A stretch of DNA of 64,000 nt, taken from the NCBI RefSeq assembly GCF_023701745.1, contig NZ_JAJOZB010000001.1, positions 7,921,001 through 7,985,000 of the forward strand. The letters run 5' to 3'. Under the pieces are notes generated by a model. It made no database searches. It saw only the letters and a program-made list of their open reading frames with translations, and was not told the DNA's origin. Shown here piece by piece: positions 17,497 through 26,900 of this stretch. How positions within the stretch are numbered: the stretch's first letter is position 1; each line of letters starts with the position of its first letter. Source of the DNA: Streptomyces sp. RKAG293. Lineage in GTDB: Bacteria > Actinomycetota > Actinomycetes > Streptomycetales > Streptomycetaceae. The translations under genes and the position numbers were made by a program.

Positions 17497-18459
17497 ATGA
17501 CCGTGTCCGTCGATACGCCGCCCGCCCTGACGGCACCCCCGCCACGGCCCCGCGCCGAGCGTCGCACCCGGCTGCTGCGCGGGGTGTCGCCGTATGTCTA
17601 CATAGCCCCGTTCTTCACCCTCTTCGCCGCCTTCGGGCTCTTCCCGCTGATCTACACCGCGTATGTCTCGCTGTACCGGGTCGAGCTGCAGACCCCGGAC
17701 CAGATGGAGTGGCGCGGCCTCGACAACTACACCGCGCTGCTGAGCGACAGCTACTTCTGGACCGCGCTGCGCAACACCTTCAGCATCGGCGTCCTCTCCA
17801 CCGTGCCGCAGCTGCTGATGGCCCTGGGCCTGGCTCATCTCCTCAACTACAAGTTGCGCGGCCGGACGTTCCTGCGGGTCGCGGTGCTGCTGCCGTACGC
17901 GACGTCCGTCGCGGCGGCGACCCTGGTCTTCGCCCAGCTCTTCGGTCGCGACTTCGGTCTGATCAACTGGGCTCTCGGACTGGTCGGCTTCTCGCCGGTC
18001 GACTGGCAGTCCGGCACGGTGGCCTCGCAGATCGCCGTGTCCACCATCGTCACCTGGCGCTGGACCGGCTACAACGCGCTCATCTATCTCGCGGGCATGC
18101 AGTCCATCCCCGGTGAGCTGTACGAGGCCGCGCAGATCGACGGGGCGTCGCGCTGGCGGCAGTTCCTGCATGTGACGCTGCCCGGGCTGCGTCCGACCAT
18201 CCTGTTCACCGTCGTCGTCTCGACGATCGGCGCGACACAGCTGTTCGGCGAGCCGCTGCTGTTCGAGGGCAGCATCTCCGGCGGTATCTCGCACCAGTAC
18301 CAGACGCTGGGCCTCTACATGTACGAGCAGGGCTGGGGCTACTTCCACCTCGGCCGCGCCGCCGCCATCGCCTGGATCATGTTCGTCCTCATCCTGCTGC
18401 TGGTCAGCGTCAACGCCGCCGTCGCCCGCCGGCGCACCCGTAAGGAGGCCGGCCGATGA
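17497..18459 (+). CDS. CUT1 sugar ABC transporter permease (MalF/CebF type)
   Basis: 320 residues with six or so membrane segments; the first follows a basic N-terminus (SPYVYIAPFFTLFAAFGLFPLIYTA). The EAA loop that contacts the ATPase reads ELYEAAQIDGASRWRQFLHVTLPGL. It overlaps the next permease gene by 4 bases. No ATPase gene is present in this unit, the usual Streptomyces arrangement in which the shared MsiK energises several CUT1 importers (family knowledge). Confidence 0.92.
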   Translation: MTVSVDTPPALTAPPPRPRAERRTRLLRGVSPYVYIAPFFTLFAAFGLFPLIYTAYVSLYRVELQTPDQMEWRGLDNYTALLSDSYFWTALRNTFSIGVLSTVPQLLMALGLAHLLNYKLRGRTFLRVAVLLPYATSVAAATLVFAQLFGRDFGLINWALGLVGFSPVDWQSGTVASQIAVSTIVTWRWTGYNALIYLAGMQSIPGELYEAAQIDGASRWRQFLHVTLPGLRPTILFTVVVSTIGATQLFGEPLLFEGSISGGISHQYQTLGLYMYEQGWGYFHLGRAAAIAWIMFVLILLLVSVNAAVARRRTRKEAGR

Positions 18460-19385
18460 CCTCACTCGCCGCACCCGCGCGCCGCCCAGGTTCCGAGGAC
18501 GACCAGGACCGCCCGGCCGCCGGACGGCGCGGGCTCGCACGGCGCCACCGGTCCACCGGCGCCGGCCGCCAGCACCACGCGGGCCGGCTCGCCTACGCGA
18601 TCCTCATCGTCGCCGCGCTGCTCTCCGCCTTCCCGTTCTACTGGACCATCGTCGCGGCGACCCGGTCCAACGCCGAACTGGCCCAGAGCCCGCCCTCGTT
18701 GCTGCCGGGGCCGAACCTGATGCACAACTTCCAGCAGGTGCTGGACCAGGCGGACATCGGCAAGGCGCTGCTCAACTCCTTCATCGTGTCGGGATCGGTG
18801 ACGGTAGGGACCGTGCTGTGCTCGACGCTCGCCGGTTTCGCCTTCGCCAAGCTGCGCTTCCGGGGCCGCAACCCGCTGCTCGCGATCACCGTCGGCACGA
18901 TGATGATCCCGCCGCAGCTGGGCGTCATCCCGCTGTTCATGCTGATCGCCAAGTTGCACTGGATCAACCAGCTGCAGGCGGTGATCCTGCCCGGCCTCGT
19001 CTCGGCGTTCGGGGTGTTCTTCATGCGGCAGTACCTGGTGCAGGCGCTGCCGGACGAGCTCATCGAGGCCGGCCGGGTGGACGGCGCGTCCACCGCGCGG
19101 ATCTTCTGGAGCATCGTCGTGCCCATCGCCCGGCCCGGGATGGCGGTGCTCGGCATGCTGACCTTCATGGCCTCCTGGAACGAGTTCTTCTGGCCGGTCA
19201 TCGCCCTCACCTCCCAGGAGCCCACCGTGCAGGTCGCGCTGCGCCAGCTGGGCGGCGGATACGTGCACGACCAGTCGGTGATCATGGCCGGCACGCTGCT
19301 CGGCACCCTCCCCGTACTGCTGGTCTTCGGGCTGCTGGGACGGCAGATCGTCGGCGGCATCATGCACGGCGCCGTCAAGGGGTGA
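18456..19385 (+). CDS. CUT1 sugar ABC transporter permease (MalG/CebG type)
   Basis: 309 residues. A basic, disordered N-terminus of about 45 residues is followed by six membrane segments. The EAA loop is ELIEAGRVDGASTARIFWSIVVPIARPG. ATG 18456 overlaps the MalF-type stop and has AAGGAGG upstream. Partner of the permease at 17497; together they form the heterodimeric channel. Confidence 0.92.
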   Translation: MTSLAAPARRPGSEDDQDRPAAGRRGLARRHRSTGAGRQHHAGRLAYAILIVAALLSAFPFYWTIVAATRSNAELAQSPPSLLPGPNLMHNFQQVLDQADIGKALLNSFIVSGSVTVGTVLCSTLAGFAFAKLRFRGRNPLLAITVGTMMIPPQLGVIPLFMLIAKLHWINQLQAVILPGLVSAFGVFFMRQYLVQALPDELIEAGRVDGASTARIFWSIVVPIARPGMAVLGMLTFMASWNEFFWPVIALTSQEPTVQVALRQLGGGYVHDQSVIMAGTLLGTLPVLLVFGLLGRQIVGGIMHGAVKG

Positions 19386-19464
19386 GCCGCCCACCGCCGC
19401 TGCTCCCTGCTCCGCTCCGTGTCACCACCCCGAATCCTCACGACCGTGTTGGGAGATTTTCCTG

Positions 19465-20895
19465 ATGACCGCCATCGACGCGCGCCCGGAAGCCGCCACC
19501 GCCCTCACCTTCCCTCCGGGTTTCCGATGGGGCGCGGCCACCGCCGCCTACCAGATCGAAGGCGCGGCCCGGGAGGACGGCCGCACCCCGTCCATCTGGG
19601 ACACCTTCAGCCACACCCCCGGCAGGGTCCGCAACGGCGACACCGGTGACATCGCCGCCGACCACTTCCACCGGATGCCGGAGGACGTCGCCCTGATGTC
19701 CGGCCTCGGCCTGACCGACTACCGGCTGTCGGTGTCGTGGCCGCGCGTCCAGCCGACCGGGCGCGGCCCCGCCCTGCAGAAGGGCCTGGACTTCTACCGC
19801 TCCCTCGTCGACGAGCTGCTGGGCAAGGGCATCCGGCCCGTCCTGACGCTCTACCACTGGGACCTGCCGCAGGAGCTGGAGGACGCGGGCGGCTGGCCGG
19901 TCCGCGAGACCGCCGAGCGGTTCGCCGACTACACGGCGATCGTCGCAGGCGCCCTCGGCGACCGGGTGCCGACCTGGACGACCCTCAACGAGCCCTGGTG
20001 CAGCGCCTTCCTGGGGTACGCGGAGGGCGTGCACGCGCCGGGCCGCGCCGAGCCCACCGCCGCGCTGCGCGCCGCGCACCACCTGAACCTCGCGCACGGC
20101 CGGGCCGTCGGAGTACTGCGGGACCTGCTGCCGCCGACGGCGGAGGTCTCCCTCACGCTCAACCTCGCCGCGGTCCGGCCGCTGACCCGGTCGGTGGCCG
20201 ACCTGGACGCGGCACGCCGTATCGACGCGCTCGCCAACCGGGTCTTCCTCGGCCCGGTGTTCCACGGTAGCTACCCCCAGGACCTGCTCGACGACACGGC
20301 CGCGCTCACCGACTGGCACTTCGTACGCGACGGTGACCTCGCCGCGATCTCCCGGCCGCTCGACTCGCTCGGCCTGAACTACTACACCCCCACCGTCGTC
20401 GCCGCCGGCACCAGCGCCATCCCGTCGGCCTGGCCGGGGGCCGAGAAGCACGCCCGGTTCGTGGCCGCCCCGGGCCCGCGTACCGCCATGGACTGGCCGG
20501 TGGACGCGAGCGGGCTGCACGAGATCCTCACCCGGCTGCGCGCGGAACTGCCCGACGTGCCCATCCTCATCACGGAGAACGGCGCCGCGTACGACGACTA
20601 CCGGGACCCGTCGGGCGACGTCCACGACCCCGAGCGCATCTCCTATCTGAGCGCCCACCTCGCCGCCGTCCACCGGGCCATCGCGGAAGGCGCGGACATC
20701 CGCGGCTTCTTCCTCTGGTCGCTGCTGGACAACTTCGAGTGGGCGTACGGATACAGCAAGCGTTTCGGCATTGTGCACGTCGACTTCGCCAGCCAGCAGC
20801 GCACCCTGAAGGACAGCGCGCGATGGTATGCCGAGGTCATCCGCGCCGGCGGGCTGCCGGCCGACGGGGACGAGGAGGCATCGGCAGCCCGCTGA
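19465..20895 (+). CDS. GH1 beta-glucosidase, cytoplasmic
   Basis: 476 residues, the usual GH1 length, without a signal peptide, so it acts on imported oligosaccharides. Starts FPPGFRWGAATAAYQIEGAA (family N-terminal signature). Acid/base Glu176 lies in TLNEPW and nucleophile Glu371 in ITENGA. The C-terminal FLWSLLDNFEWAYGYSKRFG substrate-binding block is intact. Fourth gene of the importer unit, equivalent in position to bglC in the cellobiose locus, but here no CebR gene follows and the operator upstream is of a different class. Likely releases glucose from beta-linked oligosaccharides; linkage preference not readable. Confidence 0.95.
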   Translation: MTAIDARPEAATALTFPPGFRWGAATAAYQIEGAAREDGRTPSIWDTFSHTPGRVRNGDTGDIAADHFHRMPEDVALMSGLGLTDYRLSVSWPRVQPTGRGPALQKGLDFYRSLVDELLGKGIRPVLTLYHWDLPQELEDAGGWPVRETAERFADYTAIVAGALGDRVPTWTTLNEPWCSAFLGYAEGVHAPGRAEPTAALRAAHHLNLAHGRAVGVLRDLLPPTAEVSLTLNLAAVRPLTRSVADLDAARRIDALANRVFLGPVFHGSYPQDLLDDTAALTDWHFVRDGDLAAISRPLDSLGLNYYTPTVVAAGTSAIPSAWPGAEKHARFVAAPGPRTAMDWPVDASGLHEILTRLRAELPDVPILITENGAAYDDYRDPSGDVHDPERISYLSAHLAAVHRAIAEGADIRGFFLWSLLDNFEWAYGYSKRFGIVHVDFASQQRTLKDSARWYAEVIRAGGLPADGDEEASAAR

Positions 20896-20926
20896 CGCGG
20901 GGCCGCGCGGGGCAGAACGGCGTGAA

Positions 20927-22180
20927 CTACCTGCCGTAGACGGCCACGAAGTCACGCGTCGCCTTGACGTAGTAGCGGTCCGCCGGGTTTTCGAAGTCGA
21001 GGAGATTGGTGGGGGTGGGGTTGGCCGGGTCGCGGCTGCCGTTGTAGGCCATGAAGGAGGGCCAGGCGCGGTTCATGTCCAGTGGCATGGCGCGGACGGC
21101 GCCGGCCCGCTGCATCAGATCCGCCAGCGTGCGGGCGGTCAGCGCCTGTCCGACGACCATGATGATGTCGCCCGAGGAGGTGACCCCGACACCGGACCGC
21201 TCCACGTACATCCTGCTCTGGTCGGTGACGCCCCACTTGGCGTCGTTGCCGATGTCCGGTACGACCTGCCCGCTGTCGACCATCAGCTCCAGGCACTGCC
21301 GGACGCCGACGACATCCGGAGTCATGGAGACGTCGCGGCCCCACACTCCGATCCTGATGGAGCCGTCGCGGTAGAGGACCTCGGAGGCGGCGCCGTCCCG
21401 CAGCTCACCGGCGGTCCTGCCGTTGAGGTAGAAGCCGCCGTTGGACCCGCCGTCGGTGACCCGGAAGCCACCGTTCCAGGTCGCGACGAGTCCGGTCCGC
21501 TGGCCAGGGGGAATGGTCGGCGGAACGGAGAAGGTGCCGCCCGGCTCGCGGAAGCCCGGGTGGAGCTGGAAGCGCGCGTGCTTCGCGCTGATCCAGGCGA
21601 TCGCCGCCTGGTACGAGGTGTGCGCGTCGTCGGGGCGCACATAGGTCGCCTGCACGATCGGCAGCCCGTGGGAGCTGGCGACCGCGCGCCAGACGCCCTC
21701 GCCGGGCAGCCCCGGGCTGACGACGGGCTCCATGGGCTCGCGCAGCGGCAGCCCGGGCTGGTGGACGGTCGCGGGAGTGGTCGCCTTCATACGGGCCAGC
21801 GCGTCGGGCGGCAGGGTGCCGCCGACCTCCGGCGGGTCGAGCTGGTACTGGAGGTCCTCCAGCTTGTCGACGACCACGCCCAACCGGTGGTCGCGGCTCC
21901 ATTCGGCGAGCCGCGCCATCACGCTGTCCTTGCCCGGGTAGGTGAGGGCCTGCCCCACCGACCAGCCCACCGTGCCGACGCACACCAGCCCGACGGCGAG
22001 GCCGCCCCGGGTGACGGCCTGTCTCCGGCGCAGCTGGGCGGGCGTCAGATCCCGCCGGTGCTTCCACGGCAGCAGACGCCGTCGCCTGCCACCGTTCCCG
22101 GCCACGTCGTCACCGGCGATGTCACCGTGCTCCGCCGTTTCGTGGAGGTCCGTGATCTGTCCGCCCGCCCCTTGCGTCAT
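20927..22180 (-). CDS. Membrane-anchored phosphodiester glycosidase-family protein (NAGPA-like)
   Basis: 417 residues. A basic cytoplasmic N-terminus (about 60 residues, RRRRLLPWKHRRD) is followed by one membrane segment (VTRGGLAVGLVCVGTVGWSVG) and an extracellular domain. The C-terminal 230 residues match the family of the mammalian uncovering enzyme (DUF2233-type): NGGFRVTDGGSNGGFYLNG, IGVWGRDVSMTPDVVGVRQ, and the stretch around residue 380 with MPLDMNRAWPSFMAY. In bacteria these proteins may cleave sugar-phosphodiester linkages in wall polymers or act on exopolysaccharide. AAGGAG precedes ATG 22180. Convergent with the GH1 gene and divergent from the DUF6227-like gene. Confidence 0.75.
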   Translation of the reverse strand: MTQGAGGQITDLHETAEHGDIAGDDVAGNGGRRRRLLPWKHRRDLTPAQLRRRQAVTRGGLAVGLVCVGTVGWSVGQALTYPGKDSVMARLAEWSRDHRLGVVVDKLEDLQYQLDPPEVGGTLPPDALARMKATTPATVHQPGLPLREPMEPVVSPGLPGEGVWRAVASSHGLPIVQATYVRPDDAHTSYQAAIAWISAKHARFQLHPGFREPGGTFSVPPTIPPGQRTGLVATWNGGFRVTDGGSNGGFYLNGRTAGELRDGAASEVLYRDGSIRIGVWGRDVSMTPDVVGVRQCLELMVDSGQVVPDIGNDAKWGVTDQSRMYVERSGVGVTSSGDIIMVVGQALTARTLADLMQRAGAVRAMPLDMNRAWPSFMAYNGSRDPANPTPTNLLDFENPADRYYVKATRDFVAVYGR

Positions 22181-22498
22181 GACGCTCCTTCTCCCGGCCG
22201 TTCCCTGCGGATCGCGTCACGCCGGAACAGTCACGTTATGAGTAATTTAATACGCTTTAACCCTTCGCCGGTCGGCCTAACCGCAACGGCGGGGAGAAAC
22301 ACCCGCCCGCCCGCGACGGCCCACGATCGGCCCAGTCACGAAGTGCCCTGACCCGGCGTCATCCGGTGGGCGCCGCGGGCTCCGACCACGACCTTCTCCG
22401 GGGCCGGCACGAACATCGCACAACCACTGGCACAGAGTGTGTACGGACCACTACTCTGAGCGCCTGAACGGCAGGGACGTGATCATCAAGAGGGCCAC
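22181..22498. promoter_or_regulatory. Divergent intergenic region with an AT-rich patch
   Basis: About 320 bases between divergent genes. An unusually AT-rich stretch around 22230-22262 (GTTATGAGTAATTTAATACG) stands out from the GC-rich background and is the likeliest promoter location for one or both genes. No palindrome seen. Confidence 0.45.
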
Positions 22499-23278
22499 AT
22501 GACCTACCCGGAACCCACCATGCCGCGAGACGACTTCAACGACCGGACCCCGTCCGACCACCTCGACGGGTTGCTTGCCCGCGCGCGGCGGCCGGCACCG
22601 GTCACCGCGGCACTGCTCGCGCGGCTGCGCACCGCCATCGTGCACCGCACCGAGCTGGTCTCGAACCGCTACAGCAGGGAGCCCGGCCGGCTGCTCAGCC
22701 GCCGCACCCTGCGCCATGTCTTCCTGCTGCCGGACGGCACGACGCCCGTCCTCTGGGAACTGGAGCACGACACCGGCCCCCGCGAACACCTGGTCCACGA
22801 GGTGTTCGCGGACGAGCCGGCGCTGCTCTCGGCCGAGCTGGCGGTGGACATCCGGTTCGGCGACCTGGAGCACAGCCGCGCACTCGGGGACCCGCAGGAA
22901 AGCCGGCCCGATCTACACTTCGCCCCGTCCGTCACGCGCCGCCGGCGGAGGTACGAGGCGGCCGACTCCGCCGACCACGCGGTGCGGCTGCTGCGCCGGG
23001 CGGTCAACCCCGACCTCCCCGGCGAAACGGTCCGCCTGCGGGTGCTCTCCGCCGTCGGCCACGACATAGCGTTCGCGGGCAACAACAGCAGGATGATCGA
23101 GGAGCGCTGCGCCGGCTGGACCCTGTACGAGCACGCGTTCCTGCTCCCGGGCGGCGAGGAGATCAGCCTCTGGGAGGTGGACCACTCCATGACGCCGGAC
23201 CGGCACCCGGTCTGCGAGGTCTACGACCGCAGGGACACGGCCCGCGACTCGGCGGAGCGGCGCCTCGAATCCCTCTGA
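22499..23278 (+). CDS. DUF6227-like protein, function unknown
   Basis: 259 residues, ATG 22499 with AGAGG upstream. The sequence holds two related halves: LRHVFLLPDGTTPVLWELEHDTGP (about 75-98) and LYEHAFLLPGGEEISLWEVDHSMTPD (about 208-233), followed by EVF and EVY segments. This internal duplication and the N-terminal DHLDGLLARARRP match a Streptomyces-restricted family I remember as DUF6227. No membrane segment, signal or catalytic motif. Role unknown. Confidence 0.65.
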   Translation: MTYPEPTMPRDDFNDRTPSDHLDGLLARARRPAPVTAALLARLRTAIVHRTELVSNRYSREPGRLLSRRTLRHVFLLPDGTTPVLWELEHDTGPREHLVHEVFADEPALLSAELAVDIRFGDLEHSRALGDPQESRPDLHFAPSVTRRRRRYEAADSADHAVRLLRRAVNPDLPGETVRLRVLSAVGHDIAFAGNNSRMIEERCAGWTLYEHAFLLPGGEEISLWEVDHSMTPDRHPVCEVYDRRDTARDSAERRLESL

Positions 23279-23311
23279 CCCCAGGGCCGGACGCGACTTT
23301 GAAGACACGCC

Positions 23312-23812
23312 CTACCGGGCGGGCTCCTCCTGGTCGACGAAGAAGCTGTCGTGCCGGACCAGGAAGTCCGCGAACTCCTGGCCGCCGCGCCGCGCCATCT
23401 CCGCGACCCGCTCGAAGTACTCCTCGCGCGGAGCGCCGGGGGCGAAGAGCAGCAGCATGGACGAGGGCTCGTCGGAGTCGTTCTTGAAGGCGTGCAGCCC
23501 GCCGACCGGGACGTACAGGAAGTCACCGGCGCCCGCGGTGATCCACTTCTCACCGTTGTACAGGCCCACTTCGCCGGAGAGCACGAAGAAGGACTCCGAG
23601 ATCGACTTGTGGAAGTGAGTGCTCGGCCCGGGCGACTTCGGCCCCATGTCGACCTTGTAGAGCCCGAACTCACCTCCGGTGGTGGCGTGGGTCGCGAGGT
23701 AGTGGGTGCGGTTCCCCGAGGGGGAGGTCAGGTCCGCCTCGGTGTCCGAGGGCCGGAACACCGCGTTGATCTCGCCCTTGTCCCCGAGGTAGCGGGGCTC
23801 CGGGTACGACAT
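23312..23812 (-). CDS. Cupin-domain protein
   Basis: 166 residues. Single cupin barrel: motif 1 is THFHKSISESFFVLSGEVGLY (His-x-His with a downstream Glu) and motif 2 is GDFLYVPVGGLHAFKND with the second His. A metal site is therefore probably intact. The C-terminal EFADFLVRHDSFFVDQEEP helps dimerise in related proteins. No partner gene suggests a substrate; quercetinase-like or sugar-related functions are possible. AAGGAG precedes ATG 23812. Confidence 0.85.
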   Translation of the reverse strand: MSYPEPRYLGDKGEINAVFRPSDTEADLTSPSGNRTHYLATHATTGGEFGLYKVDMGPKSPGPSTHFHKSISESFFVLSGEVGLYNGEKWITAGAGDFLYVPVGGLHAFKNDSDEPSSMLLLFAPGAPREEYFERVAEMARRGGQEFADFLVRHDSFFVDQEEPAR

Positions 23813-23900
23813 GGTCAGCTCCTTCGAGAGTGGATCACAGCATTGTCACCCCGGAGTCCGCGGCTCCGCGGCCGGATCGCCGCATCCTCCCCACCCGGAC

Positions 23901-23946
23901 ACGCGAGTGCCGCCGGGAGCGTCAGGACTCCCGGCGGCACTCGCGT
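23901..23946 (-). terminator. Strong hairpin terminator, 19-bp perfect stem
   Basis: ACGCGAGTGCCGCCGGGAG pairs perfectly with its complement across an 8-base loop, just downstream of the stop of the large GH87-like gene on the minus strand. No T-run, as is common in Streptomyces. Confidence 0.85.
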
Positions 23947-23969
23947 CCAGCTGACCGGCTCTCTACTCC

Positions 23970-26900
23970 TTACGGGTTCTGGACGATGGTGAAGGTCGAG
24001 GTGGTGTTCTTGATGTTCTGGAAGTTGTCGCTCATCCGGAGGTTGTTGAAGGTGACGGTGCCGACGGCCGGGCCCTGGCCGGGCTCGGGCAGTTCATTGG
24101 CCCAGATGCCGTAGCCGGACTTGGCGTCGAAGGCGTCGCCGCTCTTGTGGGCACCGGTGATGGAGATGTTGGTGAAGATGGTGTCCTTCACCGGGAACTG
24201 CGGCTGTCCGCCGACATAGTTCGTCTGGAACATGATGCCGCTGTAGGTCGGATCCACGATGTCCACATCACTGACGCGGATGCCCTGGAAGATCTTCGAG
24301 GCCGAGAAGACCCAGATGGCCGGGAAGACCTGACTGCCCCAGAAGTGCCCGCCGGCCCGCACGATCGAGATGTTCTGCAGGTTGGTCGGGTCGGTGCCGA
24401 AGCCGTTCATCGGGTAACCGAAGTCCAGCGAGCTGATCGTGATGCCCGAGTAGACCAGGGTGTCGGCGATGTAGATGTTCCGGAAGGTGTTGGCGAAGCC
24501 GCCGTAGACCGCGACACCGGCGGCGCGCCAGGTCAGGATCGACGTCAGGTTCTCGAAGACGTTGTTCTTCTCGTCCGCTCCGCCGGCGTCGATGGCGGAG
24601 AAGAGCGCGAAGCTGTCGTCGCCCGTCGACCTGGCCTCGATGTTGTTGAGGTGGTTGTCCGTGCTGCCGTTCGTCATGTTGATGCCGTCGGCGAACGTGT
24701 CACGGATACGGCTGTTGGTGATGGAGATGTTGTCGGTGTTGGCGCCCCAGTACAGGCACACCGTGTGCTCGTTCCAGACGTTGTCGATGGAGATGTTGGC
24801 GACGTTGGAGAAGTCGAACACCTTGCCCGGACCGTCGATGCGCGAGGTGTAGTTCCCGAAGTAGGCGAAGCCGGAGAACGAGGAGCCGTTCGCGGTGGCC
24901 TCCGCGCGGAAACCGATGTCGGTGTTGGCCTGGGTCGAGGGCGCGTTGAAGCGGGTGAACCAGGGGCCGGCGCCGACCACCTTCACGGCCTTGCCGTACA
25001 CCTGGAACTTGCTGGCCGTCTGGTACTCGCCCGGGGGCAGGTAGACGCCGACCAGGGTGCCCGTGGTGTCCATCCGGACCTTGTCGAGCGCGTTCTGGAC
25101 GTCCTGGTGGGTGACGCCCGCCGGCACCGTGTACTTGGCGGGGTCGGGGTTGGCGATCGCCGTGGCCTGCTCGAGGTTGATGAAGTCGATCGCGTAGGTG
25201 GTGGTGTTGGCGGCGTCCTTCTGGAGCTTGATCTTCGCTCCGGCCGGGACGGTCGTCCCGAGCATGATGTTGGCCTCGTCGTAGATGTGCCGCGGGCCGC
25301 CGGCGCCGGGCGAGTTGCCGGGACCGGTCTCGTTCCCGTACAGCCAGGCGTACTTGGACGTCAGGTCGATGGCCTTGAGGAAGCTGCCGTTGACGTAGAT
25401 GTCCAGGGTGGAGTTGATGCCGTCGCCGCCCGCGGCGTCCGGGATGGAGAAGCGGGTGACCAGGGTGTTGGTGCTCGCCTTGGTGGTGAACTCGACGGAG
25501 GCGCCAGTCGAGTTGAGGGTGACGGCCTTACGGCCCGACGCCTCGCCCGCGACGTCGCCCACGGTCCGGTTCGGTCCGACGACGGCCGCGCCGCCGCCGA
25601 GGACGCCGTCCTCGGCCTCGTACATGTCGTACGGCATGTTGGCGCCGCGTCCGACGAAGAGCGACTGGGTGCTGGTGTTGTTGGCCTGCTTGACCGGCAG
25701 CTCGTTGGCGTCGTTGGCCAGGACGGTCTTGACGCTGTACTTGCCGTTGCCGGCCGTCCAGGTGCCCAGGTTGACCGGGCTCGCCGTGGCGCCGGCCGCG
25801 ATCGTCCCGTTGTAGGCGCCGGTCAGGGTCTTGACGACGGACCCGGACGTGGTGTCGGTGACCGTCAGGGTGATGCCGTGGGCGCCGCTCGCGGAGGCCA
25901 CGGTGCCCTGGTTCTTGATGGCCACCGAGAAGGTCACCGTGTTGCCGGCCGCCGGGTTGCCCGGGGTCCAGCTGACGGGCGACGCGATCAGGTCCGAGCT
26001 GGCCACCGGCGTGACGACCAGCGGGCTCGGGCTGCTGAAACTGTTGTTCGCCTCGTTCTGCTCGATGACGGCGTTGGCCTCGTCGACCTTGGCGCTCAGC
26101 GGGTACGAGCCCGCGTTGCGTACGCCGATGTTGGCGGAGACGGTGGCGGACGCCCCGGCCGCGAGTGCCGCGACCGGCGCGGTGCCGGCGAGCGTGGTGC
26201 CGAGGTAGAGGTTGACGTTGGTCGCGCCGGCGGCCGCGGGACCGATGTTCTTGACCGTCGCGGAGAGCGTGATCGGGTCCGTCTCGACCGGCGAGGCGGG
26301 CGAGGCGGTGAGCGCCGACACCGTCAGGTCCGGGTTGGGAGCCGGCGTGCCGATCACCTGGAACTCGGCGACCTGGCCGCCGCCCGCCCCGGAGTTGGAC
26401 GTGATCTTGAGCTGGACGTCCGCGACCCGTCCGCTGACCGGGATCGTCACCGTGTTGCCTGAGGCCGGGTTGAACGTGTAGACGGTCGGTGAGGTCAGGC
26501 TGGTGAAGGACGAGGAGCTCTGCTCACGCCCGAGGACCTGGATGGTCTGGGTACGCGTGGACCAGGCGCCGTCGGGGTTGAGCTTCACCACGACCGAGTT
26601 GGCGTCGGCGTTGGAACCCAGGGCGACGGTCAGCGTGTTCGGGTAGCTGCCGCCGTTCGCCTCCCAGTAGGTCGCCACGTTGTTGTCGTTCGCGTTCGTG
26701 GCGACGAAGTTCTGGATGGTGGACGAGGCGGTGATGTCCTTGCCGACCGCCAGGTTCGAGCCGCCGCCACCGGTCCCCGTGCGGGTGACGGTGTTGCTGT
26801 TGCCCGACTCGTTGCCGGCCGCGTCCCTGGCCTTGACGTAGTAGGCCACGGTCGCGGAGTCGGGCTGGCTGTCGGTGTAGGTGAGGACGTTTCCGGCCAC

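Noticed and set aside
16050..20895. Assignment of the importer/GH1 unit as the cellobiose cebEFG-bglC locus
   Set aside because: No CebR gene follows and the operator differs in the positions that define a CebR box; gene symbols were withheld.
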